Shown: positions 21,549 to 31,799 of the stretch, piece by piece
Layout of the letters: every line of letters begins with the position of its first letter
Position numbering within the stretch: position 1 is the stretch's first letter
Assembly (NCBI RefSeq): GCF_964019385.1
Contig: NC_088645.1
Coordinates: forward strand, 12,076,369-12,140,368
Length of the DNA stretch: 64,000 nt
Direction of reading: 5' to 3'
Source of the DNA: Sycon ciliatum
Lineage: Eukaryota > Porifera > Calcarea > Leucosolenida > Sycettidae
Notes under the pieces: model-generated
What the model saw: the letters and a program-made list of their open reading frames with translations, nothing else
What the model was told of the DNA's origin: nothing
Database searches by the model: none
Program-made: the position numbers and the translations under genes

Positions 21549-22900
21549 CAGATGCAAGGGAAGAATGTGTTCAATCTTCTTCTGCACACGTAGAAATAGG
21601 TTTGGGCATTTTCGATGATTTAGAATGTACGTCGCGTGAATATGACAATGTGACAGAGGCAGCCACAATTTACTGATTACTATGCATTGATCTAGCTATA
21701 TACACTGCAAGTGCACTGTAAATATTGTGTTACATGCACGTAGTTGTGAAGGGAGACAGTATACATGTACATTCACCAATGACACACCTGTCAGACAGCA
21801 GGTTAGGGCTAGTCAAAGTTATGAAGGCACAATATACGATACGAAGGCACAATTTTGCGATGTACTTGAGTTTGTGAAAGTGGACTTTGTGTTCACACAT
21901 ACTCTACCAAATTGCCATGCACACCCTTGTAACACACATACACACACACTTGAGCCTGGGGAGCATGATTGCTGTCAGCCAGTGTTGCTTTCAAATGCTT
22001 ATTCTCGTCAGGAGTGATGTGAAACACATACTGGTAAATATCAATCTCTAAAAAATGCATCCTAAATAAAACGCTCAAGCACTGAGTCTAGTCAGAGTGA
22101 TAAGACAATAAATAGAAGGAATTTCTCAACAAAAACTCAGTGTACCGCTGTGATCAAGCCGTGGCAATAACTATAGTAGAGTTCTTGGTGGACAGCGATT
22201 ACCATAAAGAAATGGTGAGATACTACAGTCAGTAGTACCCTCTACTGACACAATGCAACCACGTTGTCCAGTACATGTTCGAATCAAAAATACTTTCGTA
22301 CATTCGTGACCATTTCAATTTATATTCAAGGGCGACCTCCACAATCCACTGGCTTCAGAGTCGATTGATCATTATAGAACGGCCATTCTTGACAAAATAG
22401 TCAGACAAATTTTGCGAAGGATGGCGTTCTACTGTGGAAGGGACTCGCCAAGTCACTTGAACCAATTCAACGAAAATACAAAATACTCAGGTTTTACACA
22501 TTCACGTACCCATCTGTGCCGTCCCCCATTCCTTCCAAGACATCCACATAGACTCCAACGCTTTGATTCTACTCTTTTTCCGAAGCCGACCATGGGCATG
22601 GGCAGTGCCTGCTGGAAGGGACATCCCAACACTTCTCTGACAGGTGACAATTTCCACAAGTAAAAAATGCACCTAAAAAAAAGTAGCCAAGTGAAGGAGT
22701 GAAAAAAAAGAAGAAAAAAGCTCACACTCTAGACTCGAGTACGAGAGTTTCGTACTCAGGCCATCTGCTCGAGCTGGACCCTTCGAAACTGGAGTGCGCT
22801 ACAACTTAGTACAAGCTCGCTAAGCCAACTCCGCATGCACTTTTCTCGAACGTAGGATGCGCGAGAACCTGCGCAGAAGACGAGTTTAGAAATAGGCGCG
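21549..22900. other. no recognisable gene
   Basis: A few short open frames without family matches. No clear element ends. Confidence 0.4.
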
Positions 22901-22910
22901 AGCCACCTTA

Positions 22911-23255
22911 ATTCCCGTAGCTATGCAGAAGACGTTACTTCAGAAACGTCTGGCGCTAGCCAGGGTCCACACAGCTTTAATTCCCATAGCTATGCAGAAG
23001 ACGTTACTTCAGTAACGTCTGGCGCTAGCCAGGGTCCACACAGCTTTAATTCCCGTAGCTATGCAGAAGACGTTACTTCAGTAACGTCTGGCGCTAGCCA
23101 GGGTCCACACAGCTTTATTTCCCGTAGCTATGCAGAAGACGTTACTTCAGTAACGTCTGGCGCTAGCCAGGGTCCACACAGCTTTAATTCCCGTAGCTAT
23201 GCAGAAGACGTTACTTCAGTAACGTCTGGCGCTAGCCAGGGTCCACACAGCTTTA
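22911..23255 (+). repeat. 69-bp satellite array, five tandem units
   Basis: Units start at 22911, 22980, 23049, 23118 and 23187, exactly 69 bases apart. They are nearly identical (single changes such as CAGAAACG, CCCATAG and TTATTTCCCG). Each unit has an inner 20-base palindrome GACGTTACTTCAGTAACGTC, broken by the CAGAAACG change in unit 1. The array ends at a GTTT microsatellite. Confidence 0.95.
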
Positions 23256-23525
23256 ATTTGGTGTTTGTTTGTTTGTTTGTTTGTTTCTTTGTTTGTTTGT
23301 TTGTTTGTTTGTGTCACACTTGGCGCTATCCCGTATCTGTCCCGTACCGTACCGTACCAGCACAGAAAGCTGGCCACAATATTATTTGTTTGTTTGTGCC
23401 ATCAGCATGCCCGGCGCTATCCCATACCTGTCCCGTACCATCAAGAGTACGGTACCATCAAGAGAATGAGTATATATATACGAAGTGTATGGGGGAATGC
23501 ATTCAGGCCGATAGTGCAGTAGCAT
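23256..23525 (+). repeat. (GTTT)n and CCGTACC module with SINE-like fragment
   Basis: (GTTT)n occupies about 23261-23312. It is followed by two CGCTATCCCGTATCTGTCCC / CCGTACC blocks, then CGAAGTGTATGGGGGAATGC of the B-box units, but without a B box. Confidence 0.75.
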
Positions 23526-23697
23526 CTTGTGTGGATTTGTGTGCGAGGCCGAGATCCCACTGGCAGGCTGGCTGGGCCGCCTGTCGACCAGCCCGGGATT
23601 CGCATGTAGGCCGATAGCATAATAATTATAACGTATATAGATGTATAACGTTAGCAGGGATTCGTATTATGTAAACGACTCCCTGCTGTGTAGGGAG

Positions 23698-24160
23698 ATT
23701 TTCTGGAAAGAAACACGAAGTAGGGAGACGAGGAAATGCTATTAGAATGGACTTTAGTTGCCGAAGAAAAAACAGGATGCGTCAGCAAAAACATACTTTG
23801 TAAGAGAGATCCCGTCATCTCCAAAATAATCCTGAACGGGCGAGTCAGCGCCGGACACAGGAAACGTGGGAAGAGAGATCCCGTCGACTCCAGAACGTCC
23901 GTGATCGGCAGAGTCAGCGCCGGTCACTAGGGTGTGCGGATAATGCTCGAAAAGGTGGCAGATTCTGCTCGAAAAGCAGTGAAATTGGCAGAACCATACA
24001 AACCTTATGGCGGGCAATTCCTCGAATTCTGCTCCATTTCTTTATCCACATACCAAACATGCATGAAACTTACACGAAAAAGTACCGAATTCTGCCAATT
24101 TTTCTGCCGGAATTATCCGCATATGCCTAACGGTCACAGGAAACGTCAGGACAGATAATA
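23698..24160 (+). pseudogene. broken copy of the 23-residue-repeat ORF, split by a MITE
   Basis: 23698-23927 aligns with 26761-26995: both begin with a GGGAGAT..TTCTGGAAAGAAA stretch, then GCGTCAGCAAAAACATACTT and repeated GAGAGATCCCGTCG blocks. The frame is shifted by small indels and stops, so no product is expected. A 202-bp hAT-type MITE (23928-24129) interrupts it, after which GGTCACAGGAAACGTC resumes. Confidence 0.75.
23928..24129. mobile_element. hAT-type MITE, 202 bp, 8-bp TSD
   Basis: The ends TAGGGTGTGCGGATAAT and, reversed, TAGGCATATGCGGATAAT are terminal inverted repeats. The flanks CCGGTCAC (23920-23927) and ACGGTCAC (24130-24137) are an 8-bp duplication with one mismatch. A related fragment (GCGGATAATGCTC...TTTATCCACAT) occurs at 47249-47315. 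Confidence 0.82.
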
Positions 24161-24231
24161 ACTTCGACTCCAGAACGCTAGCCAGGGCCATCACAGCTTT
24201 GACACGTTACATGCATGATAAGCAAGCAAAG

Positions 24232-24264
24232 AAGCATAGCGTAGGGCCCTGAGCTTCCAAGCTC
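24232..24264 (+). repeat. 33-bp dispersed motif, copy 2
   Basis: AGCATAGCGTAGGGCCCTGA with the following GCTTCCAAGCTC; see the copy at 6206. Confidence 0.7.
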
Positions 24265-24299
24265 GGGCCAAGTGCACGTACGCCATGACCCGATCTCAC

Positions 24300-25310
24300 G
24301 AAATTTCCTACGACAGTTCATTTCGCGTTCCCTGCAAGTTTCGCGTCCAAAGGTGCGAAGTTTCGCACTTCATGATGTAGAGCGAAAGTTAGTACGCATT
24401 TTCGTTTTGCAGAATCTCTCTAGTGACTCAATTGTTTCATACGAGACGAGTCAATGAGTCGGTGTGGCTTAGAATCTTTCGCTGTAGAAGAAATCTATTC
24501 GTATGTCTATTGGAGAAATAATTGTATTCACTGGTTATAAAATAGGTTTTAAGACAAACTCACAGAATAAAATTAATACCATCGGTCCCTTGGTGTTCGT
24601 CCTAAAGAGGTTAGACTGGATATCATTCATACTCACCAAAAGATGTGTAAGATTATAATTATTATTGTGGAGTGCCTTGTTTATCTCTCAGTACCTCCAA
24701 CCATAGCCTTACCCCTTTTATCCTCGGGATCAGTGTAGTTGTTGGAACGAGGTTTTGGACTCAGCAATGTATTCGTTTACATTTTAATTCATGTTTATTG
24801 TTCCTTCTTTGCTGTGTTGTTTTAGAAAATCGTGGACTAACAGTTTGAAGTCATTGAACTACTTCCAAAAGTTGTATCGGCATCAACAGGATTACCATTT
24901 CAGTGCAATATGATGCAGGATGACCTTATCACGATAAGCCATGATTATAAACCATTATAAACACAGAATCAACAAAAACATCTGCGACACGCACCTGGCT
25001 ACATTTCTCAAATAAATCTGATCGAGGGTGGGGAAATCTGAAATATCTGAAAGGCAAGACAATTTTATGACAGAGTCATGAAATTCTGCAACAGCAAGTT
25101 GCAACATGCACAGAATGACCTCCGTATAAAAAAAGTATCACCACCACCAGACCACGACTCACATGTTTCCCCGCCGAAGAACATGCATTATGCTAGTGCC
25201 ATTTTCTGCAAGAAAAGGCTTGCACATCATGCGTATAATACGGCATTGATGTGAAGGCCATCATTTACATATTGCTATAGGGCATTCCATTGATTGGTGA
25301 CAGAAAAAAC
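24300..25310. other. no recognisable gene
   Basis: AT-rich with no long open frames; immediately left of a perfect inverted repeat. Confidence 0.45.
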
Positions 25311-25316
25311 AAAAGA

Positions 25317-25733
25317 AATTATAGCAATAAAAACTGCTTTATGGCAGTTTTCTAAAAAAAGTTATTGTGTTCTAGTCCATGGACCCCGTCTAAAAAGTAA
25401 GAAATTAACGAAATGTGATAGCCGAAAATTAAAATTTCACACAAAACCTCACAATAATCACACACAGAATGAAAAGCTACATGTACCGTAGAAGACCTTT
25501 TCTCCTCGTGATCCTCTTTCCTATGCATGCATGTTGCCAATTGTTGGTGCAGTACAAGTTTAGTGTTGAAAGCAGCATTTCAAGTGTTGTGATTATTGTG
25601 AGGTTTTGTGTGAAATTTTAATTTTCGGCTATCACATTTCGTTAATTTCTTACTTTTTAGACGGGGTCCATGGACTAGAACACAATAACTTTTTTTAGAA
25701 AACTGCCATAAAGCAGTTTTTATTGCTATAATT
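25317..25733. repeat. 146-bp perfect inverted repeat (foldback)
   Basis: Arms 25317-25462 and 25588-25733 are, as far as I can read, perfect reverse complements over 146 bases, separated by 125 unique bases. The outer ends are AATTATAGCAATAAAAACTG and its complement. The right arm abuts the start of the duplicated block (CAAATAGGGC) found elsewhere without this hairpin, so it looks like an insertion. There is no clear long target duplication. Transcribed RNA would form a very stable dsRNA stem. Candidate foldback MITE. Confidence 0.88.
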
Positions 25734-26214
25734 CAAATAGGGCTTTCAAACGCAAGATCATAACGTGAAGCAACTTGGAAGAATGGGTATGAATGCGAAG
25801 TGTATGGGGGAATGCATGTAGGGCGATAGTGCGGGTTCAAATCCCAGGATATGCCTTAAAAAAAAATAGGAGAATTGAAAAATTTATAACATCCCTATGC
25901 TTTTTTGCCGTCATCAAGGCGGTGGACGGTGTCGTATTACCCTCGATCGTACCTGTCCCGTACCTATCCCGTACCGTACCGTCAAAGACGGCTGGCCACA
26001 ATGCATATTCAAATAGGGCTTTCAAATGCAAGATTATAACGTGAAGCAACTTGGAAGAATTAGTATGTATGCGAAGTGTATCGGGGGATGCATGCAGGGC
26101 GCGCGATAGTGCGGGTTCGAATCCCAGATTCCCAGGTTATGTCTTAAAAAAAAGGAATTTTTTAAAGAATTTATAACATCCCTATGCTTTTTTTGTCTGG
26201 GGGCATGATCGATT
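25734..26214 (+). repeat. duplicated block, copy 1, with two SINE-like units
   Basis: Starts CAAATAGGGCTTTCAAACGC and matches 27471-27948 nearly base for base. It contains two related units (about 25734-25890 and 26009-26190). Each unit has ATGCGAAGTGTA (weak A box), then a B box about 40-50 bases on: GGTTCAAATCC at 25834 and GGTTCGAATCC at 26114. Each ends with an A-rich run and AATTTATAACATCCCTATGC. Between them is the CCCGTACC module. RNA polymerase III boxes suggest a tRNA-derived SINE amplified in tandem. Confidence 0.8.
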
Positions 26215-26518
26215 GGGCGAATCCCGAGCAAGTGTGCTCCGAGTGAGCTTGATCGTTTGGTCGAACCCGATCGAATCCGGAGTAGGTGTACTTGGAGTGG
26301 AATCCGACCACACCGGCCCCCACACCGGGAGTGGCCGGAGTGGAAATGGACTTTGCCGTTTTTGGACAGCTTTCACGGAATCTTTGTACGATATGCGTAC
26401 ATTTTGCGTACTACACCCTTGTTTTGTTCGGTTGGGCCAGCGTTGCTCGGACCACACCGCCTGCTCGCACTCAATCCAGATTCGCCAATCGATGACACCC
26501 TAGGTCATCACGGCAAAA
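26215..26518. other. no recognisable gene
   Basis: A GC-richer stretch with overlapping open frames in several phases on both strands (about 26213-26503) and no family match. It lies between repeat modules and probably belongs to the repeat nest. Confidence 0.35.
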
Positions 26519-26755
26519 AAGCATAGCGTAGGGCCCTGAGCTTCCAAGCTCTCTCGTTTGGTGTTTGTTTGTTTGTTTGTGTCACGCTGGCTCTATCCCG
26601 TATCTCTCCCTACCGTACCGTACCATCAAACACAGCTGGCCACAATATTTGCTGGCTCCCGTATCTGTCCCGTACCATACCATCAAGCACAGCTGGCCAC
26701 TAACAGCTGGCCACAAACAGCTGGCCACAATATTCGTCGTATTATGTATACGACT
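26519..26755 (+). repeat. 33-bp motif followed by GTTTG / CCGTACC module
   Basis: Copy 3 of the AGCATAGCGTAGGGCCCTGA motif runs into (GTTT)n, then CTATCCCGTATCTCTCCC and repeated CAGCTGGCCACAA words (26695-26730). Confidence 0.75.
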
Positions 26756-26760
26756 CCCTG

Positions 26761-27165
26761 ATGTATAGGGAGATATTCTGGAAAGAAATAGGGAGACGAG
26801 GAGGAAATGCAATTAGAATGGACGTTAGTTGCCGAATAGGTGATAGGATGCGTCAGCAAAAACATACTTTGGAAGAGAGATCCCGTCGTCTCCATAATAA
26901 GCGTGAACGGGCGATTCGGAGCAGGTCACAGGAAACGTCGGAAGAGAGATCCCGTCGACTCCAGAACGCCCGTGATCGGCAGAGTCAGCGCCGGTCCCAG
27001 GGGACGTCAGGACAGACATCCCGTCGACTCCAAAATAAGCGTGAACGGGTGATTCAGCGCCTGTCACAGGAAACGTCGGAAGAGAGATCCCGTCGACTCC
27101 AGAACGCCCGTGATCGGCAGAGTCAGCGCTGGTCCCAGGAAACGTCAGAACAGACATCCTGTTGA
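26761..27165 (+). CDS. 23-residue-repeat ORF, transposon-associated
   Basis: A 134-codon open frame starts at ATG 26761 and consists of a short lead (MYREIFWKEIGRRGG) followed by tandem repeats of 23 residues. The core is ERSRRLQNARDRQSQRRSQ with the linker ETSEE. Four to five units are visible, at the DNA level as 69-base blocks containing GAGAGATCCCGTCGACTCC and AGTCAGCGCC. Highly basic Arg-rich repeats of this RLxxxR..SE type are familiar upstream of Helitron-like or OTU/helicase ORFs in invertebrates; this link is from memory and uncertain. A broken copy lies at 23698-24160. It is probably the remnant of a mobile-element protein, not a host gene. Confidence 0.45.
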   Translation: MYREIFWKEIGRRGGNAIRMDVSCRIGDRMRQQKHTLEERSRRLHNKRERAIRSRSQETSEERSRRLQNARDRQSQRRSQGTSGQTSRRLQNKRERVIQRLSQETSEERSRRLQNARDRQSQRWSQETSEQTSC

Positions 27166-27200
27166 CTCCAGAACGCCCGTGTCGGCAGAGTCAGCGCCGG

Positions 27201-27470
27201 TCCCGTAGCTATGCAGAAGACGTTACTTCAGTAACTCATTGAAACGTTTTTGCAATACAATGATGTAGCTAATCAAACAGTTCTAACAACATGCACGATG
27301 AGCTAGGCAACAAAGCATAGCGTAGGGCCCTGAGATTCCAAGCTCTCTCGTTTGGTATTAATTTTGTGTGTTTGTTTGTTTGTGTCACGCCTGGTGCTAT
27401 CCCGTATCTGTCCCGTACCGTACCGTACCATCAAAAACACAGCTGGCCACATACAGCTGGCCGCAATATT
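27201..27470 (+). repeat. 69-bp monomer fragment, 33-bp motif and CCGTACC module
   Basis: CCCGTAGCTATGCAGAAGAC (27203) is a partial monomer. Copy 4 of the 33-bp motif is at 27313-27346. The GTTTG / CGCTATCCCGTATCTGTCCC module (27365-27425) follows. Confidence 0.75.
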
Positions 27471-27948
27471 CAAATAGGGCTTTCAAACGCAAGATCATAA
27501 CGTGAAGCAACTTGGAAGAATGGGTATGAATGCGAAGTGTATGGGGAATGCATGTAGGGCGATAGTGCGGGTTCGAATCCCAGGATATGCCTGAAAAAAA
27601 TAGGAGAATTGAAAAATTTATAACATCCCTATCCTTTTTTTGCCGTCATCAAGGCGGTAGGCGGTGTCGTATTACCCTCGATCGTACCTGTCCCGTACCT
27701 ATCCCGTACCGTACCGTACCATCAAAGACGGCTGGCCACAATGCATATTCAAAAAGTAGGGCTTTCAAATGCAAGATCATAACGTGAAGCAACTTGGAAG
27801 AATTAGTATGTATGCGAAGTGTATAGGGGGATGCATGCAGGGCGCGCGATAGTGCGGGTTCGAATCCCAGGTTATGTCTTAAAAAAAGGATTTTTTTAAA
27901 GAATTTATAACATCCCTATGCTTTTTTTGTCTAGGTCATCAAGGCAAA
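27471..27948 (+). repeat. duplicated block, copy 2, with two SINE-like units
   Basis: Near-identical to 25734-26214. B boxes GGTTCGAATCC are at 27570-27580 and 27857-27867. It ends in CCCTATGCTTTTTTTGTCTA and then copy 5 of the 33-bp motif (27950-27980). Differences are small indels in the A runs and a few substitutions. Confidence 0.85.
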
Positions 27949-28189
27949 AAAGCATAGCGTAGGGCCCTGAGCTTCCAAGCTGTCTCGTTTTTTTGCACTA
28001 CAGTGTATTTGAATTCCTAGAGAAGCTGGGCACCAGATATTGCACAAAAGAATAGAGCCACATTGCAACTCATAACCAAGCTATGGTGAAGGGCAGAGGC
28101 GCTTAATACTAGTATACGTTCAGGCCTTTGTTGACCTAGAAACAATTTATAGTGTTGCTCACTAGTTCACCGAGCATACCTGACGTGCA

Positions 28190-28400
28190 AATGGATGAGC
28201 TGAAAAGCCTTCTCAAGCTCAACTGATGAGGGGTGGATTCCCCGAAACACTTTGTATTTCGCAGGGAGTGATGCTTTCTTGCAGGTTTGCCGAGTGGAAG
28301 CTTCGAAGGACTTTTCGTGTGCTCTGGATGGCAGTCGTCAGTCAGTCAAGTGAGAATTCAAGCCGGCAGGAATAGCGCCAGCTCCCACGTAGGGAGCAAC
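28190..28400 (+). repeat. dispersed repeat R31, copy 1
   Basis: Shares CTCAAGCTCAACTGA, the GGATTCCCCGAAACACT region, GCAGGTTTGCCGAGTGGA and the CAGTCAAGT..GGCGGAATAGCG region with 31440-31700 and 54880-55140. Unclassified interspersed family; no coding sequence seen. Confidence 0.75.
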
Positions 28401-28504
28401 ACACAATTCAAATAGTAGTGAGTACCCTATGACAACCGACCACAACATCTGCACATACACAACTGAATAATAAAACTCGGATGGAGAGTCAAGGATTAAA
28501 ATTA

Positions 28505-29090
28505 AAAAAGAGGGCCACAAGTTTACAAGTTATCCGTTTTGTCCAACACTAATGGTTATAAGCAGAATACTGTTGAGTTTTTTTAGTCCATCACAGGTTC
28601 CATTCCACATGTACATGTACAAAGAGACAGTGCCGTCCGGTCTGTCTTGCTTCGTGATCGCGTAACTTCCCCTCTTTTGCTTATCTCTGATAACATGAGC
28701 ATCCCAAGTTGGGTGGTCGCTGTTTCGCGTTTTCGAAGTGAGCTGTGGCCGTCCTGTGCCGTGGTCCTTCGCCCTTCAGCACCATCTTGTCTTAGCTAAC
28801 ATTTGACAGTTCGCTCTGATGTTTAGATTGTTTTCGTCTAGAGTGCGCTCACCTTCCCCTTTCTTACGTTACTTCATAACTTAGAACCTTCCAAGTTGGA
28901 AGGCTGCTGGTTTGCGCATTCTACACGTGATGCAGCATTTGTACTTTGCATTTGTATTTATGGATTCTCCACAGGCCTCGCAGCTAAGCATCAGGTCGTT
29001 GAATGTCAGGATCTCATCAGTCAGTTGTTGTGCTAACTGTTGCACATTTTTGACTCAACAGTGTTCTTCTTATAACCGCTAGTCATGGAC
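28505..29090. repeat. dispersed repeat family D with inverted ends
   Basis: The left end (28541-28575, containing GGTTATAAGCAGAATACTGT) is repeated in reverse at about 29050-29090. The right part matches the reverse of 41730-41862 (CATTCAACGACCTGATGCTT / AAGCATCAGGTCGTTGAATG). The middle contains AACCTTCCAAGTTGGAAGG, also at 37.8 kb and reversed near 7.3 and 8.1 kb. No protein recognised. It may be a non-autonomous DNA element. Confidence 0.55.
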
Positions 29091-29099
29091 AAAACTGAA

Positions 29100-30260
29100 C
29101 GGCCAAAACCACCTGACGCCGTCCGAACTACCGGGGCAAACGGTGCATGTTCAACATACCGGATCCGCTCTTCGTACTTCCTTTGTTTTTCCTGTTCAAG
29201 TCGATGGTAGACAGTAGACAGCGGTGTAGTGCGGTGCGACGCGGGTTAACGTAATACCTGTCCATCAAAGAGTGTGCGCTCGAAACTACTGCCCCACAGA
29301 CACCACCCACACTGACACTGATATCAAGACATGCCTGGTACACGGTCCTCATTGATTGCCGTACCGCGGCGAATCGGCGCCCCAGTGAAAGGATGCAAAC
29401 AAACTGTTCCTTGCATGGTTCAGTAGCCATAGGTATTATTGCATATACATGTACATGTATGTACAAGCTTCAAGAGTGAAGCCGTTACATCTTTCGTGAT
29501 GTCGTAAATATGGAAAGCCGCCTACTTGCAATCACAAGACGTGGATCACAGAGGAAATCTTCCTTGAATTTATCCAAGCCGTAAATCAACAATACACTGT
29601 ACCGGTATTATCCTCTGAGTACTTTTGTGAATTCGGTACCGGAAAAAAGGCTTTAGCAATGCGGATGGTGTACTATGGCAGCGATGAGGATGCGCAGAAC
29701 TAGCGTGAACTAAATAAAAGGAATAAGTAGTGTTTCCGAGTGAAGAATTTCTTTTTTGAGCCCCAAGTATATCACGGAAGAATAATTTGAACTACTGGTG
29801 ATGCATCAATAAGTGGGATATTGTTCAATAGTGAATACCATCCTGGTGTTGTATTCGTTCTATTCATTAGTTGCTAGTAAGTAAGTAAATGCGAATTGTT
29901 GACTTGCATCACCAGGGCTAGAACCAGGAACCCTGGCTATTGACATATACTGTAATGGGCGCTATGTATGCAGCGTGATTGGCTAGTGCCAGTAGTGCAC
30001 TAGTGGAAGACGTAGTCACTTAGTGCAGCGCCGTACGGCAACTTCGCCAAAACATCTCGACTGATGATGTGATCTCATGACGTCTAAGGCCGACTATGGA
30101 GCAGCGACGACTAAGACCTAAAGATTTTTGCACGCGATGACTATTTGCCATACACGCAGGTATACTTATAGATACATGTACATCCGGTTCCCATTGAACA
30201 TCGTATTGGCCATTATACTGCCGCTACCAAGTCCGGAGGAGTAGGTAGGTAGGTATAATT
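29100..30260. other. no recognisable gene
   Basis: No family matches. ACATGTACATG runs occur at 29447-29465. Confidence 0.4.
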
Positions 30261-30285
30261 ATGTTGTTGGTTTGACAGCATTGTA

Positions 30286-30760
30286 TTGCAGGGCCCGCCG
30301 ACAGGCATGACCACTCGAGGTCAATTGGGACGCAACCTTCCCCTCCCCCTGGCCCACAGTGCTTCTGGCGCATGCCGACCGCTTCTAGCTAGCTGCCGAC
30401 TCTGGAATGGCCTGCCCGACTGTATGAAGTCCATAGTATCTGCCCGTGAATTCAAACGCATGCTCCGCGTATTTTACTTTGGTTAAATGTAAATTTGTAA
30501 TGGCTTTCGTAACCTGCTGATGAGGCTCGATAGAATCATGCTACGATGACCCGACTTGTAAATTTGAGATCCATTTTTTTCTGCTCGTCTTGACCCTGCC
30601 TCCCCTGATTGCTACTTCCATTTTCGTATTTTTATTTTCATTTATTTTTCTCTTCATTTCTGACTCTTCTTACTGGTTGTCATCGCTTCCATAATATTGG
30701 GCAGAACTGCCCGTTTGCCTTGCGATGTAAAATAAATAAACAACAACAACAACAGCATGA
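30286..30760 (+). mobile_element. LINE 3' end, 5'-truncated
   Basis: A short frame ends with SCRLWNGLPDCMKS and AREFKRMLRVFYFG, the standard C-terminus of a CR1/L2-like reverse transcriptase. A 270-base 3' UTR ends in AATAAATAAACAACAACAAC (about 30731-30755). No catalytic domain remains. Confidence 0.7.
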
Positions 30761-31119
30761 AATAAGGTGGAGGACACCGTGTTCGGTACATGTAAATGTA
30801 GGTACGTATTTTTATGAGTTCGCAGAACCAAACGGGCTGTGTCGGCCAATTACATGGAAGCGAATGGAAACAATACAATTAATGTAGAAAATAGCTTTTA
30901 AAATATGATAGCAGCATGTAGTACAAAGCAAGGAACGTTAGAAAGAAACGCAAGGGAGGCGGTAGACAGCACACGACTGGTACTGTGGAGTACCGCAGAC
31001 GTTCAAAGTACGACATTTTTTGATTTTGTTTCAACAAAGTGCACACCTGAGCGTAAAAACATAGAACTGAGGCAAAACATGAGGATCCAATATCTGATTC
31101 CTTCTGTGAATCAGTCAAG

Positions 31120-31700
31120 TCTCAAGTCAAGTCGGCGGAATAGCGCTAGCTCCAGTGTGGGAAGCAACCCCTTTCCAAATAATCATCGCCAAAGTCGCAA
31201 CCACTATTTCGTACTGTTGTGCCCAGCGCAGTGCGGGCTTGAGACTACCGTAGCTGTTTTGGAGGTGACAGCGTTGCGAATGACCGAGGGTCATCGACGT
31301 CTGTTCTCACCGTCCAGAAGCGACACTGACTCGCTCCGCTATCTGGTGTTCACGGTGTTGGTCACGCTGGAAACGGAGCATCTCTGTAAGTTTGTACTAG
31401 TATCCCTGGTGATGTTTGGGCCTGGAGAGCAATATACAAGTGATGCTCTTCAGACAAAATCTTCCTCAGCCTACTCAAGCTCAACTGAAGAGAGGTGAAT
31501 TCCCCGAAACACTGTGTGTTGAGCAGGGAGTGGTGCTTTCTTGCAGGTTTGCCGAGTGGACGGTTCCATGGGCTTCTCGTGTGCAGTCGTGAGTCAGTCA
31601 AGTGTCAAGTCAAGTCGGCGGAATAGCGCGAGCCCCAGTGTGGGGAGCAAACCCTTTCCAAATGATCATCGCCGAAGTCGCAACCACTATTTCGTACAAT
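31120..31700 (+). repeat. dispersed repeat R31, most intact copy
   Basis: Contains the full order of R31 seen in pieces at 51130-55140: TCGCAACCACTATTTCGTAC, TTTTGGAGGTGACAGCG, GACCGAGGGTCATCGACGTC, CTGGAAACGGAGCATCTCTG, GCTCTTCAGACAAAATC and GGAATAGCGCGAGC. The ends 31120-31215 and 31595-31700 are about 95-base direct repeats (TCAAGTCAAGTCGGCGGAAT...CGCAACCACTATTTCGTAC), so it may be a short LTR-like or tandem unit. It is important here because it is an empty-site reference for the insertions at 51-55 kb. Confidence 0.75.
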
Positions 31701-31799
31701 TCACGGTGGCATGGCGAATGATTAGAACACAACATGAAACCAATCGTATGAGTAAACAGTACCATTTGGTAGAGGAAAGAGCCAAGAGTCCCCTAATCC

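Noticed and set aside
22911..23255. CRISPR array
   Set aside because: Five 69-bp units are directly abutting with no unique spacers, in a eukaryotic genome; this is a tandem satellite.
23258..23617. Frame beginning with repeated FVCLFVCL
   Set aside because: Translation of the (GTTT)n microsatellite.
25834..27867. tRNA genes at GGTTCGAATCC sites
   Set aside because: B boxes are clear but there is no acceptor stem or anticodon arm; the units are repeated and end in A runs, so SINE-like is the better reading.
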